Of a stretch of DNA of 64,000 bases, positions 52,848 to 60,068 are shown piece after piece. Within the stretch, counting starts at the first letter, position 1; every line of letters starts with the position of its first letter. This stretch comes from a virus, in IMG/VR virus record IMGVR_UViG_3300027850_000003, positions 62,001-126,000 of that record; one strand, given 5' to 3'. The translations under genes and the position numbers were made by a program. The notes under the pieces were generated by a model, which saw only the letters and a list, made by a program, of their open reading frames with translations, had not been told where the DNA came from and did no database searches.

Positions 52848-53230
52848 TGGCTACTCAGTATATAACAGAAACCCTTACTCTTAACGTTGCTCCTACTACT
52901 CTTTTTACTGCTACTGCTACTACCTCTTATATTTTAGCTAAATTTTTACTTAAGAATGAGAGAAGTGAGCCTGGTAAAATTACTATTAAGTTAAATGATA
53001 AAGAAGTAGTTAAAGATTTAGTTCTCCCTATATTTAATCAGAAGCCTATAGAACTAGACTCAATCTCTAAGCTTAAATTATCTAGTAATGATACTTTAGA
53101 AATTACTATTATCCCTGATAGTTTAGCTGGTGGAAGTGTCTTTGGTCTTATAGGCGGGTTTCCTTGGTATACTCAAGTAGAAGCAAATGCAGCTACAATG
53201 ATAATGTCCTACGTCATGATTACTACTTAA
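52847..53230 (+). CDS. Hypothetical beta-rich virion protein (127 aa)
   Basis: A 127-residue protein, beta sandwich-like, with KFLLKNERSEPGKITIKLND. It resembles small fibre or tail-tip decoration proteins but no family is certain. TAATG coupling to upstream gene. Confidence 0.5.
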   Translation: MATQYITETLTLNVAPTTLFTATATTSYILAKFLLKNERSEPGKITIKLNDKEVVKDLVLPIFNQKPIELDSISKLKLSSNDTLEITIIPDSLAGGSVFGLIGGFPWYTQVEANAATMIMSYVMITT

Positions 53231-53259
53231 CTTATCCTAATTAAAAATAACTAAAATAT

Positions 53260-53835
53260 ATGCCACAAGATTTTTATTCTACTACTCCTGGGTCAGGTCT
53301 TAAAATTGCTGCTGAATCTTATACTGATAGCGGAAACACTCTTTATGTTCCTATCATTAGTAATAAAGTAGTCACCTCTATTGGTACTAATACTGGAGGA
53401 ATTGGTACTACTTCTTATGCAGCTAATCAATTAATGGGAACTTCTCAATTTACTTTTTCTGACGTAGCTCTTAAAGCTGGTTTAGGTGGAGTAATTCAAA
53501 ATGCTTCTTTATACTGTGAAGTTGTATCTACTGGTCAATATCTCCTAAGACTTTTCAGTAAACCTATTACTACTGTATTTGCTGATAGAGCTAATTATGC
53601 CTCTTATGCTTTAACTGATGTAGAAGCTCGAACCTTTATTGGGGATATTGAATTCTCTTTCCCTTTAGCTTCTTCTCTTAACACTACTTACTCAGTTAAC
53701 GGGATATCAATGGCTTTCTCAACTGATGATGCTGGTTCTCCTGCTATTTATGGATTACTCTTAGCTAGAAATGCTCACTCTCTCCCCTCTGTAACTGGTC
53801 AAGGGATTAGGATTAACTTAAATGTTTTACTATAA
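53260..53835 (+). CDS. Hypothetical virion protein (191 aa)
   Basis: A 191-residue Ser/Thr-rich beta protein. No recognised domain. Member of the fibre operon by position and composition. Confidence 0.5.
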   Translation: MPQDFYSTTPGSGLKIAAESYTDSGNTLYVPIISNKVVTSIGTNTGGIGTTSYAANQLMGTSQFTFSDVALKAGLGGVIQNASLYCEVVSTGQYLLRLFSKPITTVFADRANYASYALTDVEARTFIGDIEFSFPLASSLNTTYSVNGISMAFSTDDAGSPAIYGLLLARNAHSLPSVTGQGIRINLNVLL

Positions 53836-53840
53836 TAATT

Positions 53841-54353
53841 ATGAAAACACAAAATGTAGTAAAGATTAATCCCATAGTAGAAATCACTTCTCCTATATTA
53901 CTTCAATGTAAGTCAGGGGAGTGTGGGAGATGTCCTAATGGTACTGGGAAAATGTTATGGGTTCCTGGAGGTATTGTTAATTTAGATGGAACTATTGGTA
54001 GTGTCCTTCTTAATTTTCAATATAATTTCTTTGATAAAAGTACACAAAGTGCGTCTCCTATTACATTTAATCTTGCAACAGGATTTAACTCTTTAACTAG
54101 CACTACTTTCTCTTATAGTAACCCACCTAATAAAGCTTGGGCAACAGCTAATAATGCTAATAATACTATTAATCTATCTCCTAGTTTAATGGGAGGAAGT
54201 GATATTGTTAGAAATATTAGACTTACTGTTCTTCAATCTACTGGTGCTTGGCTATTCTTTCGTCAACCTAATCCTGCTATTTCTAACGTTCATGATGCTC
54301 TTTGCTTCGAGTATAACCATGAGAGACGATTGATTACTTTTAGATCCTTTTAA
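53841..54353 (+). CDS. Hypothetical virion protein with CxxxxCGRCP motif (170 aa)
   Basis: The N-terminus has CKSGECGRCPNGTG, three closely spaced cysteines that could bind metal or form a disulfide. The remainder is beta-rich. Last gene of the fibre operon. Family unknown. Confidence 0.5.
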   Translation: MKTQNVVKINPIVEITSPILLQCKSGECGRCPNGTGKMLWVPGGIVNLDGTIGSVLLNFQYNFFDKSTQSASPITFNLATGFNSLTSTTFSYSNPPNKAWATANNANNTINLSPSLMGGSDIVRNIRLTVLQSTGAWLFFRQPNPAISNVHDALCFEYNHERRLITFRSF

Positions 54354-54361
54354 TTAATTAC

Positions 54362-54392
54362 TTACAACACTATTGTAGTTCTGTGATATAAT
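54362..54392 (+). promoter_or_regulatory. Promoter of Ant-like gene
   Basis: TATAAT (54387-54392) with TTACAA (54362-54367) 19 bases upstream. ACAACACTATTGT in between forms a small dyad that may be an operator. The gene has an SD-like AAAGGAA, unusual in this window. Confidence 0.55.
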
Positions 54393-54421
54393 ATAAAAGT
54401 AAGATTAAAGGAATTGAACTT

Positions 54422-55195
54422 ATGACGAATTTAACCTACTCTTCTACTGATTCTGGACTTGAAGTTGTTATCGCTTTTAATGGTGAAGCTTATTGTACTC
54501 AGTCTAGTTATTCTCGATGGACTGGGATTGATAGAACTACGGCAGTAAAAAGGTGTCAAAGTCTTGAAATAGAACAAATTGATACCCCCGTACATTCCTT
54601 CACACCGGGTAAGTTAATTCGTACTCCTATCAATACGGGACATCAGATTCAAGAAGTAGTTTTAATCCCAGCTAAAATTATGGCTCGTTGGTTAGCTAAA
54701 GATAATCCTGAACTATTTGACCAAGTAATCAGTGCTGGTGCTACTCAGTTCCTTTATTCAATGGCTGGGTATGAAGTTAAAGCTACTCTTACTACTACTC
54801 TTACTACTACTCTTACTACTACTCTTCCTCAGACTTATATTGAAGCTCTTAAGTCTTTAGTAGAAAGTGAAGAAGCTAAAGAGCAACTTAAACTAGAAAA
54901 CTCTATTCTAGAAGCTCAAGTAGAAGATTTAATTGAGGACACTGAACGTCAATCTGAAATTATTGATGAGCTTTATGATTACTCTTCTATTATCCGAATT
55001 GCTAAATACAATGATGTAAGTGAAAAGAACTATAATTGGAGAAAACTAAAAGCTGCTTCAAAGGTCTTAGGGTTAGAAATTAAAGTAGCTCCTTGCCAAA
55101 GATTCGGTTACAAAAATATCTATTCTCACGATGCTTGGAAAGCTGCATATCCTAAAATTAATCTTCCTGAGTTATCAGCCATTGTTAATGTATAA
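54422..55195 (+). CDS. Antirepressor/KilA-like regulator
   Basis: The 257-residue protein has an N-terminal region (about 1-105) with AYCTQSSYSRWTGID and VVLIPAKIMARWL. It resembles phage antirepressor-type proteins common in cyanobacterial genomes. A (TLTT)n linker, a coiled coil (about 145-185) and a C-terminal ~80-residue domain with NYNWRKLKAASKVLGLEI follow, similar to KilA-C/Ant C-terminal modules. Such proteins bind DNA or inactivate repressors. It has its own promoter and a terminator, so it is a single-gene unit. Confidence 0.6.
   Translation: MTNLTYSSTDSGLEVVIAFNGEAYCTQSSYSRWTGIDRTTAVKRCQSLEIEQIDTPVHSFTPGKLIRTPINTGHQIQEVVLIPAKIMARWLAKDNPELFDQVISAGATQFLYSMAGYEVKATLTTTLTTTLTTTLPQTYIEALKSLVESEEAKEQLKLENSILEAQVEDLIEDTERQSEIIDELYDYSSIIRIAKYNDVSEKNYNWRKLKAASKVLGLEIKVAPCQRFGYKNIYSHDAWKAAYPKINLPELSAIVNV
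54788..54823 (+). repeat. 12-bp tandem repeats in Ant-like gene
   Basis: Three perfect copies of CTTACTACTACT encode the (TLTT) linker. Unit length is a multiple of three, so copy-number changes would alter linker length without breaking the frame. Confidence 0.9.
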
Positions 55196-55215
55196 TAATA
55201 AGTAGTCATGAGTTA

Positions 55216-55245
55216 AGGAGTAGATATAAAGTCCACTCCTTTTTT
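55216..55245 (+). terminator. Terminator after Ant-like gene
   Basis: AGGAGT (55216-55221) pairs with ACTCCT (55235-55240), followed by TTTTT. It lies between the Ant-like gene and a convergent minus-strand operon. Confidence 0.7.
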
Positions 55246-55260
55246 ATTATCTATTTACAC

Positions 55261-55638
55261 TTAATCATCATCTTCGTCTATGTAACTAATAAGCTCTTTA
55301 GGTACTAATAATTTTACTCCAATAGACTGAACCATATTAACTAAATCTTGTAAGTCATTAGGATTAATATCCATTGAATCCTCCTCATCTTCATTACAAA
55401 ATATAAATCTTGCTAATTTTTTATAAGGGTCTCCTATATTTGTATACTGCAATTTAATAGGTAAAATTCTTTTAACCTCTTTTTCAGTAAATAAATATAA
55501 TTTAGGTCTAGGAGGGTATTCAATAACAAATACTAATTTTCTTTCATTATATTTAAGAGCTGGATGGTCACGAAAATCACTAATTGGTTTCATTTTATTT
55601 ATTTTACGTTCGTGTTTTAGAGTTATACTATTAAACAT
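55261..55638 (-). CDS. Hypothetical protein, last gene of HigA/ATPase operon (125 aa)
   Basis: A 125-residue protein with a basic first half and an acidic C-terminus ending IDEDDD. It overlaps the HigA-like gene by 8 bases. An internal start (MKPISDF) is possible. It does not resemble a RelE/HigB toxin, although it occupies a partner position. Confidence 0.5.
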   Translation of the reverse strand: MFNSITLKHERKINKMKPISDFRDHPALKYNERKLVFVIEYPPRPKLYLFTEKEVKRILPIKLQYTNIGDPYKKLARFIFCNEDEEDSMDINPNDLQDLVNMVQSIGVKLLVPKELISYIDEDDD

Positions 55639-55930
55639 CTTCTTTACTATCCCAGATATCTACTTTCCTTTGAAGTCTCATTAATAGCTCAGAACTAACA
55701 CCTAGTTTAATACCTAATATACTACCTAGTCTACTTTCTAAATTTTTAGCCCAGTAATGAGTCATAGGTCTATCTCCTTCTAATATCTCATCTAACTCAA
55801 TATTATAAAGGTACAAGTCTCCAATACTACTATCTCTTTCCTCTAGTAAATCTCTTATTATTTCTCCTGGGTGAATTGGTCTAATCTTACGGGATAAAAT
55901 GGATGACACTGATACCGTATTTTCTTTCAT
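55631..55930 (-). CDS. HigA-like XRE-family protein
   Basis: Residues 17-29 (RPIHPGEIIRDLL) and the C-terminal VSSELLMRLQRKVDIW match the HigA antitoxin family, which has HPGEIL at the start and LLxLQxxYDLW at the end. The central helix-turn-helix is degenerate (LYLYNIELDEILEGDR). No HigB toxin is recognised next to it. Phage orphan antitoxin-like proteins can regulate or block host toxins (inference). Confidence 0.65.
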   Translation of the reverse strand: MKENTVSVSSILSRKIRPIHPGEIIRDLLEERDSSIGDLYLYNIELDEILEGDRPMTHYWAKNLESRLGSILGIKLGVSSELLMRLQRKVDIWDSKEDV

Positions 55931-55937
55931 TGTATGC

Positions 55938-56474
55938 TTATTCTTCTAAATAATCTTTACTAGAAACCCACTTAAAATGATCCAAAGATAAGACTTGACT
56001 AACACTACTAATTAATAAAGGATTATGCACTGCACAGATTATTTGCTTAGTAGTAGACTCATCTTTCAAAAACTTAGATAACTTTTTAATAGATTTAATA
56101 GATAACGCTAAATCTGGTTCATCTACTAAAACGGCTACATTATCTTCTAACTTAGATATTGTCCTTAATATTGAGTTATTTGATTCTCCATGACTATGAA
56201 AGATAGAAGCGATTTGAGAAAGAGTTTCTATTCTACCTTTAGTTCTAGGATTACCATGTTCTAAATCTAGATAGCAACAATCATTATATTCATCAGTTTC
56301 TACTGTTACATCTATCTTTTCTCCTGCTATTTTTTTCCCAAAGATTACTTCTAATAAAGAAGATTTTCCACTACCATTGTCTCCTACTAATAGATTTAAT
56401 CCTTTCTTAAAAGTAAATATCTGCCCCTTAGTAAACTTTCTAAAATTAGAGTTAAAGGTTATTGATTTTAGCAT
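55938..56474 (-). CDS. Compact ABC-type ATPase
   Basis: The 178-residue protein has Walker A GDNGSGKSS (31-39), Walker B VAVLVDEP (about 112-119) and an H-loop-like AVHNP (about 149). It is a minimal Rad50/AAA_21-like ATPase without a coiled-coil insert or nuclease domain. Overlap by one base with the upstream gene indicates co-expression. It may work with neighbouring proteins in DNA surveillance or phage-phage conflict, but nothing proves this. Confidence 0.7.
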   Translation of the reverse strand: MLKSITFNSNFRKFTKGQIFTFKKGLNLLVGDNGSGKSSLLEVIFGKKIAGEKIDVTVETDEYNDCCYLDLEHGNPRTKGRIETLSQIASIFHSHGESNNSILRTISKLEDNVAVLVDEPDLALSIKSIKKLSKFLKDESTTKQIICAVHNPLLISSVSQVLSLDHFKWVSSKDYLEE

Positions 56475-56875
56475 TATAAGACCTCTACTATATCTCCATC
56501 ACAATCATTAGCTTCATAATACACTTTACCGTATTGCTTCATTCCCTCACAAATAGATAATACTATCTCCTCTGCTAACCCCCAATAACTAAGACTCCAA
56601 ATAATTTCCTTATCTCCATACTCAGAATAATCACTATCGCAATCAAAGTGAACCATTAGGATTCTAGATTCATTATTAACTTTAAAGTAGATATTGAAGA
56701 ATTTACTACTTGGATTACATTCAATTCTAGGAAACTGACTTGTCTTATCTTTCCACACATAATCTCCAGAAGAATATTTCTTAATAATAGGGATTAGTAC
56801 ATTTTCTATTTTACTTAATACTGAGAAGATATCTTTATTCTCAGTCACTACGAACCCAACAGTTGAAATTCCCAT
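56474..56875 (-). CDS. Hypothetical protein paired with ABC-type ATPase (133 aa)
   Basis: A 133-residue alpha/beta protein with many acidic residues (FDCDSDYSEYGD, ANDCDGDIVEVL). No family. Overlaps the ATPase gene by one base, so likely a functional partner. Confidence 0.5.
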   Translation of the reverse strand: MGISTVGFVVTENKDIFSVLSKIENVLIPIIKKYSSGDYVWKDKTSQFPRIECNPSSKFFNIYFKVNNESRILMVHFDCDSDYSEYGDKEIIWSLSYWGLAEEIVLSICEGMKQYGKVYYEANDCDGDIVEVL

Positions 56876-57100
56876 TTATTTTATTTCCTTACTCTTAACT
56901 ACTTTATCTACTAACTTTTTCCAATCATCTATCAAAGGCTTATAGTTTACATAATATTCCTCACTAAACTGTACTTCACTTCTCTCTCCACTATAGGCTC
57001 TGAACCTTGTTTCACTATGATTTCCGAGTCTCGTTTCCCACTCCTCCTCATACTCTTCAATATAAAGTTCGTTATTATAATACTTAATAAAAATAATCAT
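56876..57100 (-). CDS. Hypothetical small protein (74 aa)
   Basis: Tyr- and Glu-rich 74-residue protein, first gene of the five-gene minus-strand operon (57100 to 55261). No family recognised. Confidence 0.45.
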   Translation of the reverse strand: MIIFIKYYNNELYIEEYEEEWETRLGNHSETRFRAYSGERSEVQFSEEYYVNYKPLIDDWKKLVDKVVKSKEIK

Positions 57101-57198
57101 AGTTCACTGATACTAAAATAAAGAATATTAAATAAGTCTCATTCTTTCTCTCGCTTTGACTCGTTCTCTCATTCCTATACTATGACTTGGAACTTAGT

Positions 57199-57293
57199 AA
57201 AATATTTAAAGTCTCGTTCGTCTTTGAGTAGTTGCTTAGTATCTAGTGGTGACTAAGATATTAGAACAAAATCTTCCAAGAGACGTTGGAGCT
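57199..57293 (+). ncRNA. Structured sequence element B upstream of H3
   Basis: Two blocks (57199-57221, 57278-57293) are identical to the reverse complement of element A near 24775-24818. GTCTC (57211-57215) can pair with GAGAC (57280-57284). The 56-base middle, absent from A, holds a hairpin CTTAGT/ACTAAG (57235-57257). Conserved stem with variable loop suggests a structured RNA or a recombination site. The 309-base gap 57101-57409 otherwise holds an AATCTT/AAGATT hairpin (57301-57316). Confidence 0.45.
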
Positions 57294-57333
57294 AATAGAA
57301 AATCTTAAGAAAAGATTAAGATAAGGAATTAAT

Positions 57334-57400
57334 TATAATAGATACCACTTTTTTCTACCATATAAGGTTAAAATAGAGATATCCCAAACAGAAAAAGTGT
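57334..57400 (+). promoter_or_regulatory. H3 promoter region
   Basis: TATAAT at 57334-57339 with no good -35 box. CACTTTTTTC (57346-57355) and GAAAAAGTG (57392-57400) form an inverted repeat framing the transcript start area. It may be a leader hairpin or operator. No SD before the ATG at 57410. Confidence 0.4.
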
Positions 57401-57409
57401 TAAAAATAA

Positions 57410-59092
57410 ATGTATTACTCCGATAAATATTCAGAAATTCCAAATGGCATAGTTGACAAAGGAGCTTGTGGAATAGGTTTAACTAGCTATGCTCTTGAGA
57501 ATAATGTTCCTACTGTAGTAGTTACTCCTACTGTAGCTATGATTAAAAACAAAGTATCTCAATACCCAAATAATAGAAGGTCAGATTCAATTATAGGATT
57601 TTACCAAGGAGTATCACTAGCTACTATTAAAAATTATATTGAATATACTGCTATACCTAAAATAATGGTAACATTTGATAGTTTTTATAAAATAGTCCCT
57701 TTTATAGATGACACTTACCAAATCATAGTAGATGAGTTTAGTGAATTATTAGATGCCTATAACTACAGAAATAAAGCAATATCAAAATTACTTATTGAAG
57801 TTCAAAAGTTTAGTAAAGTTTCTTATGTATCAGCTACTCCTACTAAAGTCGAATATCTCCCTCTTCAATTAAAAGATTTAGATTACACTACTTTAGAATG
57901 GGATGATTTAACTAAGATCAATATTGATTTACTTCATAAAAAAAGACCTATTCAAACTGTTAGAGCTTTAATAAATAAGTACCGTAGTGGTTTAGTAGAA
58001 ATTAACGGAATTAAAAGTGATGCAGGATATTTCTTTGTTAACAGTGTTCGGATGATTAAAGAAATATGTGAAAAATCAGAACTCTTAAATTCTGAAGTTA
58101 GAATTATTTGCTCGGATACAGATAAGAATAAACGTACATTAGGTGATTATGATATTTCTACTTCACTTGATCCCGAAACACTATTTACTTTTATTACTTC
58201 TTGTAGCTTTAAAGGTTCAGATTTCTATAGTGAAAGAGGTGTAGTATTTGTAGTATCCAATAATACTAATACACATACATTAATAACTATTGACACAGAC
58301 ATTATTCAAATCGCAGGTAGGATAAGAAACCCTACTAATCCTTTCCGAAACTACTTATGTCACATCTTTAATGTTAATCCTCTTAGTTTAAGTAGAGAAG
58401 AATTTTTAAAAATAACTGAGGAGAAGATTAAACAAAGCAATACCTTATTACAAGGATATAGTAAACTTACTGATGAAGAACGAGATTTATTTCTCTCAAC
58501 TCAAAATTTAGAAAACTTTTATATCTCTATAACTGAAGAAGGAGTTCCTTACTATGACGAGATGTTGTATTTATTAGATAAAAGAAGATATGAGGATATT
58601 GCTCAAGTATATAAAGATGGTCTTTCTATTAATAGTTATTATTCATCTTTAAATGAAGTAGATGTATTGTCTAGCACCAAATTAGATATTGACTATTTAG
58701 TTAATAATTCTTTTTATTCTCTTTGTAAAACTGCTGTTGAAGGTAAAGGGGATTTAGAAACTATTTATAAACAATTTCCATTAATTAAAGATGCTATTGA
58801 AAAATTAGGAAAAGAAAAAATTAAAGCTTTAGGTTTTCATATCACTAAAATTCAATACGAAATTGACGACTTTGACAAAAAAGATAAAGTTAAAACAGTG
58901 GTGATAAAAGAAATAGACAAAGAAAAATTTTATAGTTGTAAAGATATGAAGATATTACTTGGATACATTTATGCCAGACTAGGTATTAGAGCAACCGCTA
59001 AAGCTTCAGATATTTTAGAATACTGTAACGCTAAGTTATGTTATAGAAAAATAAACGATAAAACAGTAAAAGGATATCAAATAGTAATTTAA
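57410..59092 (+). CDS. SF2 helicase-like protein H3
   Basis: The 560-residue protein is clearly paralogous to H1. Its loop is DKGACGIGLTSYAL (P-loop Lys replaced by Leu). DEFS is in the Walker B position, SATP is motif III and QIAGRIRN is motif VI. The shared C-terminal domain ends KTVKGYQIVI. The N-terminus is about 10 residues shorter than H1/H2, and a TAA directly upstream excludes a longer start. Its 3' end abuts that of the convergent GIY-YIG fusion gene. Function as for H1 unknown. Confidence 0.8.
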   Translation: MYYSDKYSEIPNGIVDKGACGIGLTSYALENNVPTVVVTPTVAMIKNKVSQYPNNRRSDSIIGFYQGVSLATIKNYIEYTAIPKIMVTFDSFYKIVPFIDDTYQIIVDEFSELLDAYNYRNKAISKLLIEVQKFSKVSYVSATPTKVEYLPLQLKDLDYTTLEWDDLTKINIDLLHKKRPIQTVRALINKYRSGLVEINGIKSDAGYFFVNSVRMIKEICEKSELLNSEVRIICSDTDKNKRTLGDYDISTSLDPETLFTFITSCSFKGSDFYSERGVVFVVSNNTNTHTLITIDTDIIQIAGRIRNPTNPFRNYLCHIFNVNPLSLSREEFLKITEEKIKQSNTLLQGYSKLTDEERDLFLSTQNLENFYISITEEGVPYYDEMLYLLDKRRYEDIAQVYKDGLSINSYYSSLNEVDVLSSTKLDIDYLVNNSFYSLCKTAVEGKGDLETIYKQFPLIKDAIEKLGKEKIKALGFHITKIQYEIDDFDKKDKVKTVVIKEIDKEKFYSCKDMKILLGYIYARLGIRATAKASDILEYCNAKLCYRKINDKTVKGYQIVI

Positions 59093-59827
59093 CACCTCTA
59101 CTCCTTTAACAAGTTTACCTTTTAACCTAACAGTTTTATATTTAACTTCTGCGTAATTAGCTATATCAATAGCTTTTCCTTTCTTTGCAATATCTAGTTT
59201 TTCATAAATATTATTGAGAGTATTTTTAACAAAAGCTAGAGAATAGAAAGTCTCTATATCTAAAAGTCGAATGAGTTCATCTTTAATACATTGCTGAATA
59301 TCAGTGTTATTAAATTTAAGCTCATCTATTAATCTATTAACAAGATAACCTAAAGCTTTCATTCTCTTGGCTCCTAATTTAGTAAAAGCCTCTCTAATAA
59401 TAGGAAATCTATCACCAATATAAAATCTTTCATCTGGGCTACTAATATACTTCTGACAATATTCTTTAAAACTACCATTAGTAGGAAACCCATCATCTTC
59501 AATCTCTTCTACCTCGTATTTTTCTGGTAATTCTACTTTAATTGTTACTCCACCTAAATAAACTTTTTCTTTATTAAATGTAGGATGCAGAGTATTAATT
59601 AAATAAGTCTCAATAATATCTGAGTCTGCTAGAGATTCACAAGGATAATACTCAATTACATCTATTAGTGATTTCCATTCCTGATACTCTGGATCATTAG
59701 GATTAAAATGATCATTTAGCCTACTTCTAAGATTTGAGCTTCTACCAACATAAGCTAGTTCATTTTTGACATAAAGAAGATAAACCCCAATTTTTTCTTT
59801 TAACGGTTTTAAATGAAACTTAATCAT
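59036..59827 (-). CDS. GIY-YIG nuclease fused to helicase-family C-terminal domain
   Basis: Residues 1-95 are a GIY-YIG domain (GVYLLYVKNELAYVGRSS, ETYLINTLHP). From about residue 110 the protein continues EDDGFPTNGSFKEYCQKYIS and SPDERFYIGDRFPIIREAF, almost the same as H1's C-terminal domain. The family stop after KLVKGVEV is missing. The frame runs on for 18 codons into the antisense of H3's end, so the last residues (NYYLISFYCF) are probably read-through sequence. The helicase core is absent. The fusion links nuclease and helicase families and suggests the C-terminal domain is a portable DNA-targeting module (inference). Confidence 0.8.
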   Translation of the reverse strand: MIKFHLKPLKEKIGVYLLYVKNELAYVGRSSNLRSRLNDHFNPNDPEYQEWKSLIDVIEYYPCESLADSDIIETYLINTLHPTFNKEKVYLGGVTIKVELPEKYEVEEIEDDGFPTNGSFKEYCQKYISSPDERFYIGDRFPIIREAFTKLGAKRMKALGYLVNRLIDELKFNNTDIQQCIKDELIRLLDIETFYSLAFVKNTLNNIYEKLDIAKKGKAIDIANYAEVKYKTVRLKGKLVKGVEVLNYYLISFYCFIVYFSIT

Positions 59828-59891
59828 AAACTATGTTCTTATATTTATAATGTAGAAATTTGAAAATAATTCATAGAAAAATCAACATTAA

Positions 59892-59916
59892 AGAGGTACT
59901 AAAAATATCTCTTTCC
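59892..59916 (+). terminator. GAGGTA-type hairpin near tRNA-Tyr
   Basis: AGAGGTA (59892-59898) pairs with TATCTCT (59906-59912) with one G-T pair, followed by TTCCC. It is weak as a terminator but is the fourth hairpin of this type found at the edge of a helicase or GIY-YIG gene. Confidence 0.35.
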
Positions 59917-59930
59917 CTATTGACAAATAA

Positions 59931-60011
59931 TGGGTGAGAGTAGAATTGAACTACTGGTGCTTACGCTACTGTTTTACAGACAGCTACCTTTACCAACAGG
60001 AGGACTCACCC
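59931..60011 (-). tRNA. tRNA-Tyr (anticodon GTA)
   Basis: Read on the minus strand, acceptor stem GGGTGAG/CTCACCC. The anticodon stem GCTGT/ACAGT has loop CTGTAAA, giving anticodon GTA. A long variable arm typical of bacterial tRNA-Tyr is present. The T stem is AGTAG/CTACT with loop TTCAATT. No CCA is encoded. It lies about 100 bases upstream of the GIY-YIG fusion gene on the same strand. Confidence 0.9.
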
Positions 60012-60068
60012 GATACCTCAGATTATATCATAGAGATAGAAAAAGCTACTCAACTATCTCTTTTTTAT

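Noticed and set aside
55261-55930. HigBA toxin-antitoxin pair
   Set aside because: Only the HigA-like partner is recognisable; the overlapping 125-residue protein lacks RelE/HigB features.
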